NCBI GenBank assembly: GCA_938009755.1
Contig: CALLIL010000001.1
Location: 1-36,201, forward strand
Length of the DNA: 36,201 nucleotides
Direction of reading: 5' to 3'
DNA from: an uncultured Marinomonas sp.
GTDB lineage: Bacteria; Pseudomonadota; Gammaproteobacteria; Pseudomonadales; Marinomonadaceae
Shown: positions 1-8,842 of the stretch, piece after piece
How positions within the stretch are numbered: position 1 is the first letter of the stretch
How the letters are laid out: every line of letters begins with the position of its first letter
Notes under the pieces: model-generated
What the model saw: only the letters and a program-made list of their open reading frames with translations
Told to the model about the DNA's origin: nothing
Database searches by the model: none
Made by a program: the position numbers and the translations under genes

Positions 1-134
1 ATGACGATTCATAATCATTCTGAATTCAGTAAATAGTGGGCATAGATTTCATATGGGATTAAGTTGTGGAAATCGCCTTCAAAGACTTCTGTAAATATCT
101 TTTGGACAGATTCAGAATGATTATGAATCGTCAT
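1..134. repeat. 25-bp perfect inverted repeat (1-25 and 110-134)
   Basis: Positions 1-25 are the exact reverse complement of 110-134, with 84 bases between the arms. The inner copy is coding: on the minus strand it reads MTIHNHSE inside the PRPP-synthetase-like gene. The outer copy sits at the very first base of the window and breaks that gene. A perfect inverted copy of coding sequence at a sequence end is typical of fold-back amplification or assembly chimeras, so an artefact is more likely than a biological repeat. Confidence 0.9.
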
Positions 135-626
135 AATCGTATCGACACCTGACAGCTTTAACATTTGCGCATAAAGTTTGGCGGTAAATGGTTGACCGTC
201 AAATTTCTTAATGTCTTTTACATCACGTTCAAAGCTGGTTTCACCTAAGTTTTTGCCAGGGCCTCGGTCTTGAGCGCTGTAGAAAAGGTCAGGTTCAACT
301 AAGATGACACGTGCGGCACCATTTTCTTTGGCGGCACGGGCGATAATAAAGTTAGTCATAGCCAGTTCTTGTCGACTTTTCACATGGCTTCCAGTACTAA
401 CAATGATGACCGTTTTACCAATAAGTTTCCGGCCAATGTTATCAAAATCAGCTTCATCTGAAATGAATCTAGGACAGAATTCAGAATTCATAAACTGCTT
501 CATGCTGATGATATCTGCGATGTCATCGTACTGTCCCATTGCGTAGGCAATGTCTATTGCAAATGGATTATCGGAAGAGTTGCTAACAACTACAACATTG
601 GTTGCCTGACCTGTCGACAAAATCAT
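15..626 (-). CDS. PRPP synthetase-like protein, truncated at window edge
   Basis: The product resembles ribose-phosphate pyrophosphokinases, which make PRPP from ribose-5-phosphate and ATP for nucleotide, His and Trp synthesis. Seen: an N-terminal phosphoribosyltransferase-like fold, a segment AQDRG at the place of the RQDRR ATP loop, FTAKLYAQMLKLSGVDTIMT matching the TAKxxAxxLxxxGxDxxxTxD region, and IHNHSE where classical enzymes have DLHAEQ. It is divergent: there is an insertion after the QDR segment and the loop arginines differ. The start ATG at 626 has AAGGAT upstream. Family members are about 300 residues long, but this frame stops after 203, and the stop (15-17) lies inside an inverted copy of positions 110-134. 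The C-terminal half with the PRPP-binding loop is therefore missing here, probably through a contig-end artefact. Whether it is a true PRPP synthetase or a paralogue is uncertain. Confidence 0.75.
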   Translation of the reverse strand: MILSTGQATNVVVVSNSSDNPFAIDIAYAMGQYDDIADIISMKQFMNSEFCPRFISDEADFDNIGRKLIGKTVIIVSTGSHVKSRQELAMTNFIIARAAKENGAARVILVEPDLFYSAQDRGPGKNLGETSFERDVKDIKKFDGQPFTAKLYAQMLKLSGVDTIMTIHNHSESVQKIFTEVFEGDFHNLIPYEIYAHYLLNSE

Positions 627-739
627 GAATGATCCTTACTAAAAGGGATTAGGAATTTGCGCAGATTTTAATACGTGCGGAGTTTTTTTGATAGAGAGAT
701 CACTCCCTGAGTTGCGATAAAAAACATTTAACTATAATT

Positions 740-800
740 AGTTGTCTATTAGTTCTTAGTTCTATCTATAACCAGTTGTTTATTGATTCTTAGTTTTTAT
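740..800. repeat. imperfect direct repeat, 34-bp period
   Basis: Two copies of about 26 bases, at 740-765 and 774-800, both start AGTTGT and share the core TTCTTAGTT, with a few mismatches. They lie in the 414-base non-coding stretch between the divergent PRPP-synthetase-like gene and the chemoreceptor. The spacing (about three helical turns) would allow paired protein sites, but no known operator is recognised. Nothing else in 627-1040 could be identified; I see no flagellar sigma-28 type promoter. Confidence 0.4.
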
Positions 801-1040
801 TATATGAGAATCTCGTTGAGGTTAGTTAGCCTGCCTGTTTATCGTGTTTTTCTTCTAATTTAGTTGTAGGTTGCATCTATGGTAGGGGATAATAATGGTT
901 AATTTATTGCTTTTTATAGACGGTAAAATACATATGTTTGTACTTTTATTGTTGCTTTCAGGAGTAGAGCAGTAGTTTTTAATGATAGAAGTAAGTTCTG
1001 CATGACGCAGAGTTTTTTATATTGAGTTACGAGGATGTTC

Positions 1041-2714
1041 ATGATGCTTAAGTCCCTAAAATTACGAATTTACATGCTTGCCTTTGGCCCTTTTCTTTTC
1101 GTTGCCTTAATAGGTGCGCTAACTCAGGTCCAAACATTGAGTCGAATAAATGGAGGGGTTTCGGTTTTAGTTGAGGAAGCAACGATTGAGACAGAAAAAA
1201 ACCGATTAGTGACTGTGCTGGACTCCGCAGTGAGCATAATACAGACGGAGCTGAATTTACCGGGTATAGAGGGACGTGATAAGGCATTGGCTTTATTAAA
1301 TACTTATAAATATGATAATGGGCAAGGCTATTTATATGCTTATGCAACAGATGGCTTGCGTTTAATGCACGGTGCTGGTGCGAAAACAAATGTAAACCTT
1401 TACAACCTTAAGGATTCTCAGGGTAACTTACTGATCCAAGATATTATTAATTCCGCGATGACTGGGGATGGCTTTAGTCAATTTTACTTTCCAAAGCCTG
1501 GAGAGACAGAATCCAGTAAAAAATATGGTTATGGCGTGTATATTCAAAAATGGGATTTGGTCATCGGAACAGGTTTCTATATAGACAGTGCAGATCGAAT
1601 CGTGTCGAGTATTCGTAGTTCAATGGGGGATATCCAAGAAAAAAGCCAGGTAATTGCATTTAGTATTTTAGCGGTTGTCTTTGGATTATTAGCTTTAATT
1701 GTGCTTTTTTCTTCCCGCTCTGTGCTAAGTCCGTTGTTAGTGTTGGGGTCTGCAGTTAAGAATCTTGCCAGTGGTCAAGGAGACTTGACTAAAAAATTAC
1801 CTTCGAGCTCGATTGATATTCTCAACAATATAGCAATGGATTTTAATGTATTTTTAGACTCTATGGCGATGGACATAGGCAACTTAAAACGCTCTAGTGA
1901 TAATTTGATGTCTATCGCGGTGAAATCTAGTGAGCAAAGGGAGAAATTGTCCCAAGCTTCAGACCGACAGATTAGTGAAACAAATTTAGTGGCGAGTGCA
2001 ATTGAGGAGATGAAAGCGAACTCAAATGAAATTGCAGGTAATGCTGAAACAACCAAGCGCTCAGCTGAGAATACGGAATTAGAAATTCAAGATGTTTTAA
2101 AACAAGTGAATGTTTCTAGTCATCAATTAAACGAATTGAGTAATGTACTAGAGACTGTTGAAGCTTCTGTTAATGTGTTGGGAGGGAACGTTGAAGAAAT
2201 TAACCTTGCTTTAAGTGTTATACAGGGAATTTTTGAACAAACGAATTTGTTGGCATTAAATGCAGCCATCGAGGCGGCAAGAGCAGGAGAGCAAGGTCGA
2301 GGTTTTGCTGTCGTGGCCGATGAGGTGCGTGGTTTGGCTCAGCGTAGTCAACAAAGTACGGTTGAAATTAAAGATGTATTAGAAAGATTAGAGGCAAGTG
2401 TTTCAAAGGCGACGGAAGATATGCATGGGTCGATACAGAGCCGAGAACTTGCTTTAGAAGCAATGTCAAAAATTAATGAAATAATCAACTCAAGTACTGA
2501 GTCTATCCAAAACTTAACTCAGATGAATATTCAAGTTTCAACTTCTGCTCATCAACAATCTGAGGTGGCCAGTGATATCGCTAAAAATGTTGTAGGCATT
2601 GCAGAACTTGCCGAAAGTATTGGTAATGAATCAAATAGTACAGCCGAACAAATGATGTTATTAGAAGAACAAGCTAAGGTAATAAAAGGCATTAGTGATA
2701 AATTTAAAGTGTAA
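1041..2714 (+). CDS. methyl-accepting chemotaxis protein with Cache sensor domain
   Basis: A transmembrane chemoreceptor that passes ligand binding to CheW/CheA. Residues below are numbered from the upstream ATG at 1035. TM1 lies about 11-31. A periplasmic single-Cache (Cache_2 type) domain spans about 50-190, with [12 protein letters not shown] and [13 protein letters not shown]2 is about 206-226 and HAMP about 228-280. A long coiled coil carries the conserved signalling tip [20 protein letters not shown] (401-420) followed by [15 protein letters not shown]. The C-terminus lacks a CheR/CheB tethering pentapeptide. The ATG at 1035 directly touches the GAGG at 1031-1034, so ATG 1041 (6-base spacer) or 1044 is the likelier start. 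The ligand cannot be read from sequence, although single-Cache receptors of this type often sense small carboxylates. It stands alone and ends at a strong terminator. Confidence 0.93.
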   Translation: MMLKSLKLRIYMLAFGPFLFVALIGALTQVQTLSRINGGVSVLVEEATIETEKNRLVTVLDSAVSIIQTELNLPGIEGRDKALALLNTYKYDNGQGYLYAYATDGLRLMHGAGAKTNVNLYNLKDSQGNLLIQDIINSAMTGDGFSQFYFPKPGETESSKKYGYGVYIQKWDLVIGTGFYIDSADRIVSSIRSSMGDIQEKSQVIAFSILAVVFGLLALIVLFSSRSVLSPLLVLGSAVKNLASGQGDLTKKLPSSSIDILNNIAMDFNVFLDSMAMDIGNLKRSSDNLMSIAVKSSEQREKLSQASDRQISETNLVASAIEEMKANSNEIAGNAETTKRSAENTELEIQDVLKQVNVSSHQLNELSNVLETVEASVNVLGGNVEEINLALSVIQGIFEQTNLLALNAAIEAARAGEQGRGFAVVADEVRGLAQRSQQSTVEIKDVLERLEASVSKATEDMHGSIQSRELALEAMSKINEIINSSTESIQNLTQMNIQVSTSAHQQSEVASDIAKNVVGIAELAESIGNESNSTAEQMMLLEEQAKVIKGISDKFKV

Positions 2715-2753
2715 TAAAAAATATTTATACTTAACTTAAAGTTCTTGTAATTT

Positions 2754-2784
2754 AAAAGGAATGTCATAGACATTCCTTTTTTTG
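2754..2784 (+). terminator. bidirectional rho-independent terminator after chemoreceptor
   Basis: A perfect 12-bp stem (2754-2765 with 2769-2780) has loop ATA and runs straight into T-rich sequence. The A-run on the 5' side makes it usable on both strands. It lies 40 bases after the chemoreceptor stop and separates that gene from the next one. Confidence 0.85.
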
Positions 2785-2930
2785 TTTTTAATACTTTATT
2801 GTTTTTTTTGTATGCTTTTTTGTTATTTTTTTGATTGGTTATTTTAAATAATTTGTTTGATTTATTTAATTGGTTTTATGGTCTATTTTTTGCTGTGAAT
2901 TTCAAGCTTATTAATTAATAGGAAAACCAA

Positions 2931-4925
2931 ATGGATGCCTTTTTATTAAACCATCAAGACACAATGAAAAGAGCGATTAAAGATGTCGATCAATATGACC
3001 GAGATTTAAGTTCACTTAGTACTTGGTGGGAAAAAATAGCGTTGGTTGGAAAAATCAACAGCTTAGAGGTTGCATCCACTATATTGGAAGATATGGATAA
3101 TACGCTTGGCCAATTTAATGAGCTTCAGTCTCATTTAATTAGCAATTTGATTCATGAGCATGCTAAAAAAATTATCCTCCAGAATGCTTCTAGAAGCCAA
3201 ATGGCAATTGACATATTAATAAGAAATTTATTTGAAAGAACAGCAGATATAGGCTTTTTATCAACGGATTATGATGTTGTTAAATTCTGTAAAAATACTG
3301 AATTAAATGAACAAGATAGAGAGTTTATAGAGCAACGTTTAAGGTCCTATGTAAATATTTACTCTGTTTATAATGATGCTCTACTTTTAAGGCCCAATGG
3401 CGATTTGCTCTTCCAATTAAGCCAAACCTCACGCACTGCTCATGTGTCAGATAAATTCATTCAACAAGTGATTGAACAACCTGATGAGTATGTTGAGTAT
3501 TTTGGCAAAACTCAATTAATGGGAATGCCAGATCCACACCTTTTATATGCAAATGCTGTTGTCGATCAAGGTGAGGTTGTTGGTGTGATTGTGTTGTGTT
3601 TTCGCTTTGATAATGAATTGGAAGGGATAATTGATAGACTTTTATTTGTTAATGAAAAAAACCACTTTCTGCTTTCTGATGGAGCAGGAAACATCTTATA
3701 TGCACAGAATGAGAACGTTTTAAGGGATCCGCCTAGATTATCTTTGTCAGCAGAGCCTCAAATGAAGACTGTGAACGGGCAATCAATAGTAGAAGTGTGT
3801 ACAAAAGGTCATGCATATCAGGGTTATGCAGGGCCTAAAGATTGGCACATGGCATCGCTACTTCCGATTGAAGCAATGAATAATAATGAAGGTGAAAAGC
3901 AACTCGATAATGTTTTAGCTGGCACCGATTTTACCGGTATGATTTCGGAGGACTTAATTGATATACGTCGTCAGTCAGTATCAATTAACGATGACCTCCA
4001 GCTTATTGTTTTAAATGGTATTATTACTGCTGCTCGTAAAGATGCGGTTGAATTTATGCCGGTATTAGAAGCAATTAAAAAAATAGGTCAGGACATTAAT
4101 GATGTTTTCTCAGGCTCTATTGAATCTTTATTCTCAACCATTATATCAGGGCAATTAAACGCTGTTCGTCTACAAGCTAATATGGCGGTCGACATTATGG
4201 ACCGCAATCTATTTGAACGTGCTAACGACTGTCGCTGGTGGGGGCTAAGTAGTCTGTTAAGAAGTGCTTTATCAGCGCCTGATATAGATACAAGCATTGT
4301 TAAACATACTCTTGCAACGATTCATGAGCTTTATACGGTTTACCACACCCTATATGTTTATGATAAACAGGGCCGATACATTGCTTTTTCAGATGAACAG
4401 TACAATGATCGAATAGGGGAAGCTGTAGAGCCTCGTTCAGGCGCTCAAGACGTTTTGAGTTTAGAAAGTATCTACGAATATAGCGTTTCGCCGTTTGAAA
4501 AGTTTGATTGTTATGATGGTGCATCAACTTATATTTATAATGCTGCGTTACGAGACATAAATAATGATGAAAGTATTATTGGTGGAATAGGTATTGTTTT
4601 TGATTCAACAGTAGAGTTTAAAGCTATTCTGAATGATATTTTACCAAGAGAAAATGGGCAGATAAAAAAAGGGACTCAAGCTTTTTTTACTACAGAGCAA
4701 GGTGTTATCTTGTCCAGTGCGACGGATGATTACTCTATTGGTGCGATGTTTAATCCTAACCTTGATAAACAGGAATTAGATACGGAGGGGTCTTTAGCTA
4801 AAGTAATGACGCTGGATGACCGCATGTACCTTGTGGGTGCGGCGAAATCTGTTGGATATCGCGAATATAAGCGCGATGATGGATATGACAATATTGTTAT
4901 TTCTTGGGTTCTTGTTCCTTGTTAA
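2931..4925 (+). CDS. soluble sensor protein with two repeated Cache/PAS-like units and chemoreceptor-like helix
   Basis: A 664-residue protein with no signal peptide or membrane segment. Two units repeat. MAIDILIRNLFERTADIGFL (91-110) matches MAVDIMDRNLFERANDCRWW (418-437). YSVYNDALLLRPNGDLL (144-160) matches YTVYHTLYVYDKQGRYI (468-484). A second pair at about 206-238 and 536-571 also matches. Each unit thus looks like a helix followed by a double Cache/PAS-like sensor. Between them, LNGIITAARKDAVEFMPVLE (361-380) resembles a degenerate chemoreceptor signalling tip ([12 protein letters not shown]...F.VVA.EV). From this I infer a cytoplasmic sensor feeding a chemotaxis-type pathway; ligand and partner are unknown. 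AGGA at 2921-2924 precedes the ATG. It ends abruptly at WVLVPC, where a further output domain could have been lost. The gene is clearly AT-rich. Confidence 0.7.
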   Translation: MDAFLLNHQDTMKRAIKDVDQYDRDLSSLSTWWEKIALVGKINSLEVASTILEDMDNTLGQFNELQSHLISNLIHEHAKKIILQNASRSQMAIDILIRNLFERTADIGFLSTDYDVVKFCKNTELNEQDREFIEQRLRSYVNIYSVYNDALLLRPNGDLLFQLSQTSRTAHVSDKFIQQVIEQPDEYVEYFGKTQLMGMPDPHLLYANAVVDQGEVVGVIVLCFRFDNELEGIIDRLLFVNEKNHFLLSDGAGNILYAQNENVLRDPPRLSLSAEPQMKTVNGQSIVEVCTKGHAYQGYAGPKDWHMASLLPIEAMNNNEGEKQLDNVLAGTDFTGMISEDLIDIRRQSVSINDDLQLIVLNGIITAARKDAVEFMPVLEAIKKIGQDINDVFSGSIESLFSTIISGQLNAVRLQANMAVDIMDRNLFERANDCRWWGLSSLLRSALSAPDIDTSIVKHTLATIHELYTVYHTLYVYDKQGRYIAFSDEQYNDRIGEAVEPRSGAQDVLSLESIYEYSVSPFEKFDCYDGASTYIYNAALRDINNDESIIGGIGIVFDSTVEFKAILNDILPRENGQIKKGTQAFFTTEQGVILSSATDDYSIGAMFNPNLDKQELDTEGSLAKVMTLDDRMYLVGAAKSVGYREYKRDDGYDNIVISWVLVPC

Positions 4926-4949
4926 GGCTGATAAGTGCATTTGGTTCTT

Positions 4950-6011
4950 TTATTGAGTGGACATAACCGCTTGATTACGTCCGTTTTCTTTTCCTTTATA
5001 AAGTGCTTTATCTGCACGTTTTATCATTTTTAGTGTACTGTCATTCTCTTTTGAATTATCAGACTCAGCTACGCCTAATGTAATGGTAAGAGGTAATTCT
5101 GATTGGCTGAAGGCACTCCCAGAAATTCTTTGGTTAAGGCTGTTTGCTACCTCTATGGCTTCTTTTTTATTTGTGTTGGGGAGCAGAGCTATAAATTCCT
5201 CCCCTCCAAAGCGCGCAATGATATCGTTTCTTCTCAATGATTCTTTTAATACTCTTGCCACCTCAATTAAGCATTGATCGCCAACGTCATGTCAGTATTG
5301 GTCATTTATTTTTTTAAAGTGGTCTATATCAATGAGTAGTAAACTTAAAGGAGAGTCTAATGAGGTGTTTTTAAATTCATTTTCCAAATGGAAGCTTAAT
5401 CCCCTTCTATTCAATAACTTTGTCAGAGGATCTTGGAGGTTTTCATCTTTCAATTGACTAGTAAGTTCTGTGTATTTCGTAAGAAAAAATTGCCCAAAGT
5501 AAGCGCTAAACAACATGGCAAAAATTAACCAAAATCCTCTGCTTATTGTTTTCTCTTTAGAATAAAATTCTTCATCCAGATCAATAGTATACTCAGAAAA
5601 AATCATAGAAACTAAAGTGACGAAAATTAATATTATGGTGACGATAAAAGACTCTTTTTTACCGCCAATAAGCGCTGCCATGATAGGCAATAATGGTAAA
5701 AAATACGTAATTTGGCTGTTAACACCGCCAGTAACCGCAATGAGTGGGAAGGTAAGTATGACAGAGAAGCTGATGGCAAACGTCACTTCCCATTTGTTTG
5801 GTAATATTTTCTCTCTTAGTACGGCATACAATATACAAATCAAAAATAAATCAGCGATCTCAAGTAAGAGCAAATGGTGGTGTATGTTGGCAAATAAGGG
5901 CCTTATGAAGATAGCGCATAATAATGCGACAATAATGAGTTCTGCAATTTTGATGGTTAGCAAATGGTTCAATTCTCTTGCAGCATTCTTTGTAAACATA
6001 AAAACCTTCAT
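4950..6011 (-). pseudogene. membrane GGDEF diguanylate cyclase interrupted by in-frame TGA
   Basis: One continuous frame of 353 codons plus a stop, broken by a TGA at 5292-5294. The N-terminal half has five or six hydrophobic membrane segments (within about residues 20-195). Then come DPLTKLLNRRG and LLLIDIDHFKKINDQY, the stop, HDVGDQCLIEVARVLKESL, the active-site GGEEF, and a normal C-terminus (LGVAE, ADKALYKGKENGRN). The family has Gly in the stopped position (QYGHDVGD), so one GGA-to-TGA change explains the break. Intact, it would make c-di-GMP from two GTP at the inner membrane; as read, the product loses its catalytic site. ATG 5999, with GAAGG five bases upstream, may be the true start instead of 6011. 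It is convergent with the sensor gene, 24 bases apart. A sequencing error is possible. Confidence 0.88.
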
Positions 6012-6172
6012 TCCTTAAGAGATACTTCATAAATAACAATGAAATTTTTACGATCATACCTGAGATGGTTGAAGCTATTTTTCTTTTTATGTAGCGATTT
6101 TGTATACCTTATACATTTAAGTGCACTTATGCTTTTTGAGCTCATATAGACAATCATATGTCTAAGGTATGA

Positions 6173-6361
6173 AGGTTTAGGGAACTTGGATTATGCGAAG
6201 TAGTCCAGATTGCAAGTTACCACACCAAGATAGAGAATAATGGCCATTGTATGCCGATTTTAGGTGATTTATCGGCATTGCCAAAAAGAGATAAACAAGA
6301 AATGATCAAAGCCTGTGCACCATTATTAAGTAGCGTAACGATCAAGTACAAAAAATATTGA
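6173..6361 (+). pseudogene. orphan open segment, probable C-terminal gene remnant
   Basis: After a TGA at 6170-6172 this frame stays open for 62 codons and ends with TGA at 6359-6361. Its translation looks protein-like, for example EVVQIASYHTKIENNGHCMP and LPKRDKQEMIKACAPLLSS. No start codon with a ribosome site opens it: the only in-frame ATG (6251) is internal and would give 36 residues. It lies just upstream of the HD gene, in an otherwise empty gap between 6012 and 6377. I do not recognise the family. It could be the tail of a decayed gene or chance coding-like sequence. Confidence 0.35.
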
Positions 6362-6377
6362 AGTAAATAGGAAGCGA

Positions 6378-7016
6378 ATGACGTTAATTCAATTAAAAAA
6401 CTATGAAGCACATTTTTGTGATTTTTTAGAGCAGCAATCTCAAACGGATGCTGCTCATGACATGACTCATATTTTACGGGTCGTTAAAGTCGCCAAGCAA
6501 ATTGCATTGGAAGAAAAGGCAGACTTGGCGATTGTTGTGCCTGCAGCTTGGTTACATGATTGTGTGTCTTTGCCAAAAAACCATCCAGAGCGCCATTTGG
6601 CTTCCTCCATGGCGGGTGATAAAGCGATTGAATATTTAAAATCCATTGCGTACCCAGAACAATATTATTGTGAAATACACCATGCTATTTGCGCGCACAG
6701 CTTCAGTGCTAACATTACTCCAGCGAGTCTTGAAGCTAAGATTGTGCAAGACGCTGATCGTCTTGATGCATTGGGCGCGATTGGCGTTGCTCGCTGTATG
6801 CAGGTAAGTGGCGCGTTAAACCGTTCACTGTATTCGACGGATGATCCGTTTTGTGAGAAGCGAACGCCAGATGATGCACGTTATTCTATTGATCACTTTT
6901 ATAAGAAACTGTTTCTTATTGCAGGCAGTTTAAATACAGTGTCAGCCAGAAAAGAAGGCAAGCGACGAGAAAAGGCAATGCGGGCATTTTTAGAGCAATT
7001 GGCCAGAGAAATTTAA
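6378..7016 (+). CDS. HD-domain metal-dependent phosphohydrolase, YedJ-like
   Basis: A 212-residue soluble protein of the HD superfamily. The metal ligands are in place: H31 in AHDMTH, H60-D61 in AAWLHDC, a following H101-H102 and CAHSFS region, and D125 in VQDADRLDALGAIG. This pattern and length fit the E. coli YedJ group of predicted phosphohydrolases acting on nucleotides or related phosphoesters; the substrate is not known. The ATG at 6378 has GGAAG upstream (6370-6374). It is convergent with modC, 19 bases away, with no obvious terminator between them. It has no operon partner apart from the remnant reading frame just upstream. Confidence 0.85.
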   Translation: MTLIQLKNYEAHFCDFLEQQSQTDAAHDMTHILRVVKVAKQIALEEKADLAIVVPAAWLHDCVSLPKNHPERHLASSMAGDKAIEYLKSIAYPEQYYCEIHHAICAHSFSANITPASLEAKIVQDADRLDALGAIGVARCMQVSGALNRSLYSTDDPFCEKRTPDDARYSIDHFYKKLFLIAGSLNTVSARKEGKRREKAMRAFLEQLAREI

Positions 7017-7035
7017 TGAGTGAGTCGTTAACAAA

Positions 7036-8136
7036 TTAGCGTAACAGGGCGACTGATTTGATCTGTGCGATGACACTTTTGCCTTTGGCTAAGCTTAAGT
7101 TATGTGCTGATAGTGCTGTGACTCTGGCCATAATAGGAACCTCGCCTATTAATAAACGAACCAGAACCATGCTAGCGTCTTTTGGGTCAACACACAAATC
7201 ATCAATAAAAGCGCTTAATCGATTTAATATGCTGGAATCTTCTTGCTTACTTAAGGATAAACTCACGTCTTTGGATTGAATTCTAAGGCGTAAAGTATCG
7301 CCAATCTGCTCGTTGGCCGTTTTGACGATAATACTTTGGTCGTGCACTTCGACCCAAGATAATCCCCATTCAATTGATTGCTTTGTTACTTTTCCTGCGA
7401 TCACCACGCTGGCGTCTTGCAGCGTAGAAAAAGACGAATCTAACTGACCAAGTAATGTGGACGTTTCTCCTTGTTCGATCACCTTACCTTTCTCTAATAC
7501 AAGCATATGATCTGACAGCCGAATGACTTCGTCTAAAGCGTGGCTGACATAAATAATGGGAATATTTGCCTGATAACAGACCTTTTCTAAATAAGGCAAA
7601 ATCTCCTGTTTTAGCCCTTCGTCTAAAGCCGCTAAAGGCTCATCCATGAGCAACAATTTTGGTTGAATTAATAAGGCTCTGGCGATGGCCACTCGCTGAG
7701 ATTCTCCTCCTGATAACTGTGAAGGGTATCGCGTTAAAATGTCTTCAATATTGAGCAGTTGTATGACTTCGTCATAAGCAATAACCGATTGTGTTTTATC
7801 TGCTCTTTTAATGGCAAAGTCTAGATTCTGTTGTGCAGTGAGGTGCGGGAAAAGGTTGGCTTCTTGAAAGACATAACCAATAGGACGTTTGTGTGAGGCA
7901 AGTGTGCGTCTTTGATTTTGCCAAATATCTCCTCTGAAACGTAACTCACCCTGAATTTCATTATTCAAGCCGGCAATATAACGTAATAGCGTTGTTTTCC
8001 CCGAACCTGAAGGTCCGAATAATGCTGTTACTCCGGTGTTAGGAATACTGACATCAAGGTCCAAATAAAAGCGAGATTGGGCATTTTTTGGTGGTTTGAT
8101 TGTGATGTGCAATCGATTGTTCAAAAGCTTATTCAC
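7036..8136 (-). CDS. modC: molybdate ABC transporter ATP-binding protein ModC
   Basis: The ATPase of the ModABC importer, 366 residues. Walker A GPSGSGKTT is at 41-49, the Q-loop near VFQEANLFPH at 89-98, the signature LSGGESQRVAIARAL at 141-155 and Walker B LLLMDEPLAALD at 161-172. An H-loop histidine (YVSHALDE) follows. The C-terminal 120 residues contain the molybdate-binding Mop/TOBE fold, including DTLRLRIQSKDVSLS and ARVTALSAHNLSLAKG, which sets ModC apart from other importer ATPases. It overlaps the end of modB by 4 bases, so the two are translationally coupled. It is the last gene of the Rieske-modABC operon. Confidence 0.95.
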   Translation of the reverse strand: MNKLLNNRLHITIKPPKNAQSRFYLDLDVSIPNTGVTALFGPSGSGKTTLLRYIAGLNNEIQGELRFRGDIWQNQRRTLASHKRPIGYVFQEANLFPHLTAQQNLDFAIKRADKTQSVIAYDEVIQLLNIEDILTRYPSQLSGGESQRVAIARALLIQPKLLLMDEPLAALDEGLKQEILPYLEKVCYQANIPIIYVSHALDEVIRLSDHMLVLEKGKVIEQGETSTLLGQLDSSFSTLQDASVVIAGKVTKQSIEWGLSWVEVHDQSIIVKTANEQIGDTLRLRIQSKDVSLSLSKQEDSSILNRLSAFIDDLCVDPKDASMVLVRLLIGEVPIMARVTALSAHNLSLAKGKSVIAQIKSVALLR

Positions 8137-8831
8137 AGGATGCCACCTTTAATAGACGTATTTTTCTTACGCTTTTGAATGCTGTATAAGCAAACCAGAG
8201 TAACAAACGCAAAGGCGACCATTAATAAAGATAAGCTGTGGGCTTGAGTGTAATCCAGCGCTTCCACATGGTCGTAAATCTGTACAGAAATAACTCGAGT
8301 TTCATCCGGAATGTTACCGCCAATCATCAGTACCACACCAAATTCACCAACAGTATGAGCGAATCCTAAAATGGCAGCGCTTAAGTAACCGGGTTTGGCT
8401 AAAGGTAGCGCAATGTAAATGAACCTGTTCCACGCAGAAGCACGCAATGTGGCCGCCGCTTCTAAAGGTTTATCACCAATGGCGATAAAAGCGTTTTGTA
8501 ATGGCTGAACGACAAAGGGCAACGAATAAATCATTGAAGCAACCACAAGGCCAGAAAAACTAAATGGCAGAGGAGACCATCCAAGGTGATCAAAAAATTC
8601 TCCGACAGCGCCTTCTGGGCCAAAAAGAATCAGCAGATAAAAGCCTAAAACCGTTGGCGGCAATACCAGCGGCATAGCGACAATCGCGTTTATTGGGGAT
8701 TTTAACCAAGACTGAGTTCGAGCCAGCCACCAAGCAATGGGAGTACTGATGAGGATCAAGAGAAGCGTCACGACACTGGCAAGCTTCAATGTAAGCCATA
8801 TTGCACCAATGTCTTCTGGGCTGAGTTGCAT
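8133..8831 (-). CDS. modB: molybdate ABC transporter permease ModB
   Basis: The inner-membrane channel of the molybdate importer, 232 residues, usual for ModB. Five hydrophobic segments are visible, starting with LKLASVVTLLLILISTPIAW. The ATPase-coupling EAA loop reads EAAATLRASAWNRFIYIALP, followed by GFAHTVGEFGVVLMIGGN, which is characteristic of ModB. The start ATG at 8831 lies 11 bases after the modA stop, and the end overlaps modC by 4 bases. ModB dimerises and works with periplasmic ModA and cytoplasmic ModC. Confidence 0.95.
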   Translation of the reverse strand: MQLSPEDIGAIWLTLKLASVVTLLLILISTPIAWWLARTQSWLKSPINAIVAMPLVLPPTVLGFYLLILFGPEGAVGEFFDHLGWSPLPFSFSGLVVASMIYSLPFVVQPLQNAFIAIGDKPLEAAATLRASAWNRFIYIALPLAKPGYLSAAILGFAHTVGEFGVVLMIGGNIPDETRVISVQIYDHVEALDYTQAHSLSLLMVAFAFVTLVCLYSIQKRKKNTSIKGGIL

Positions 8832-8842
8832 TTTAGCGTGAC

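Noticed and set aside
5292-5294. TGA in the GGDEF gene as a selenocysteine or recoded codon
   Set aside because: The position is an invariant glycine in the family, not cysteine, and no SECIS-like hairpin was seen. A nonsense change or sequencing error is simpler.
5617-6018. 133-codon plus-strand frame
   Set aside because: It is antisense to the membrane part of the GGDEF gene and its translation shows no family feature.
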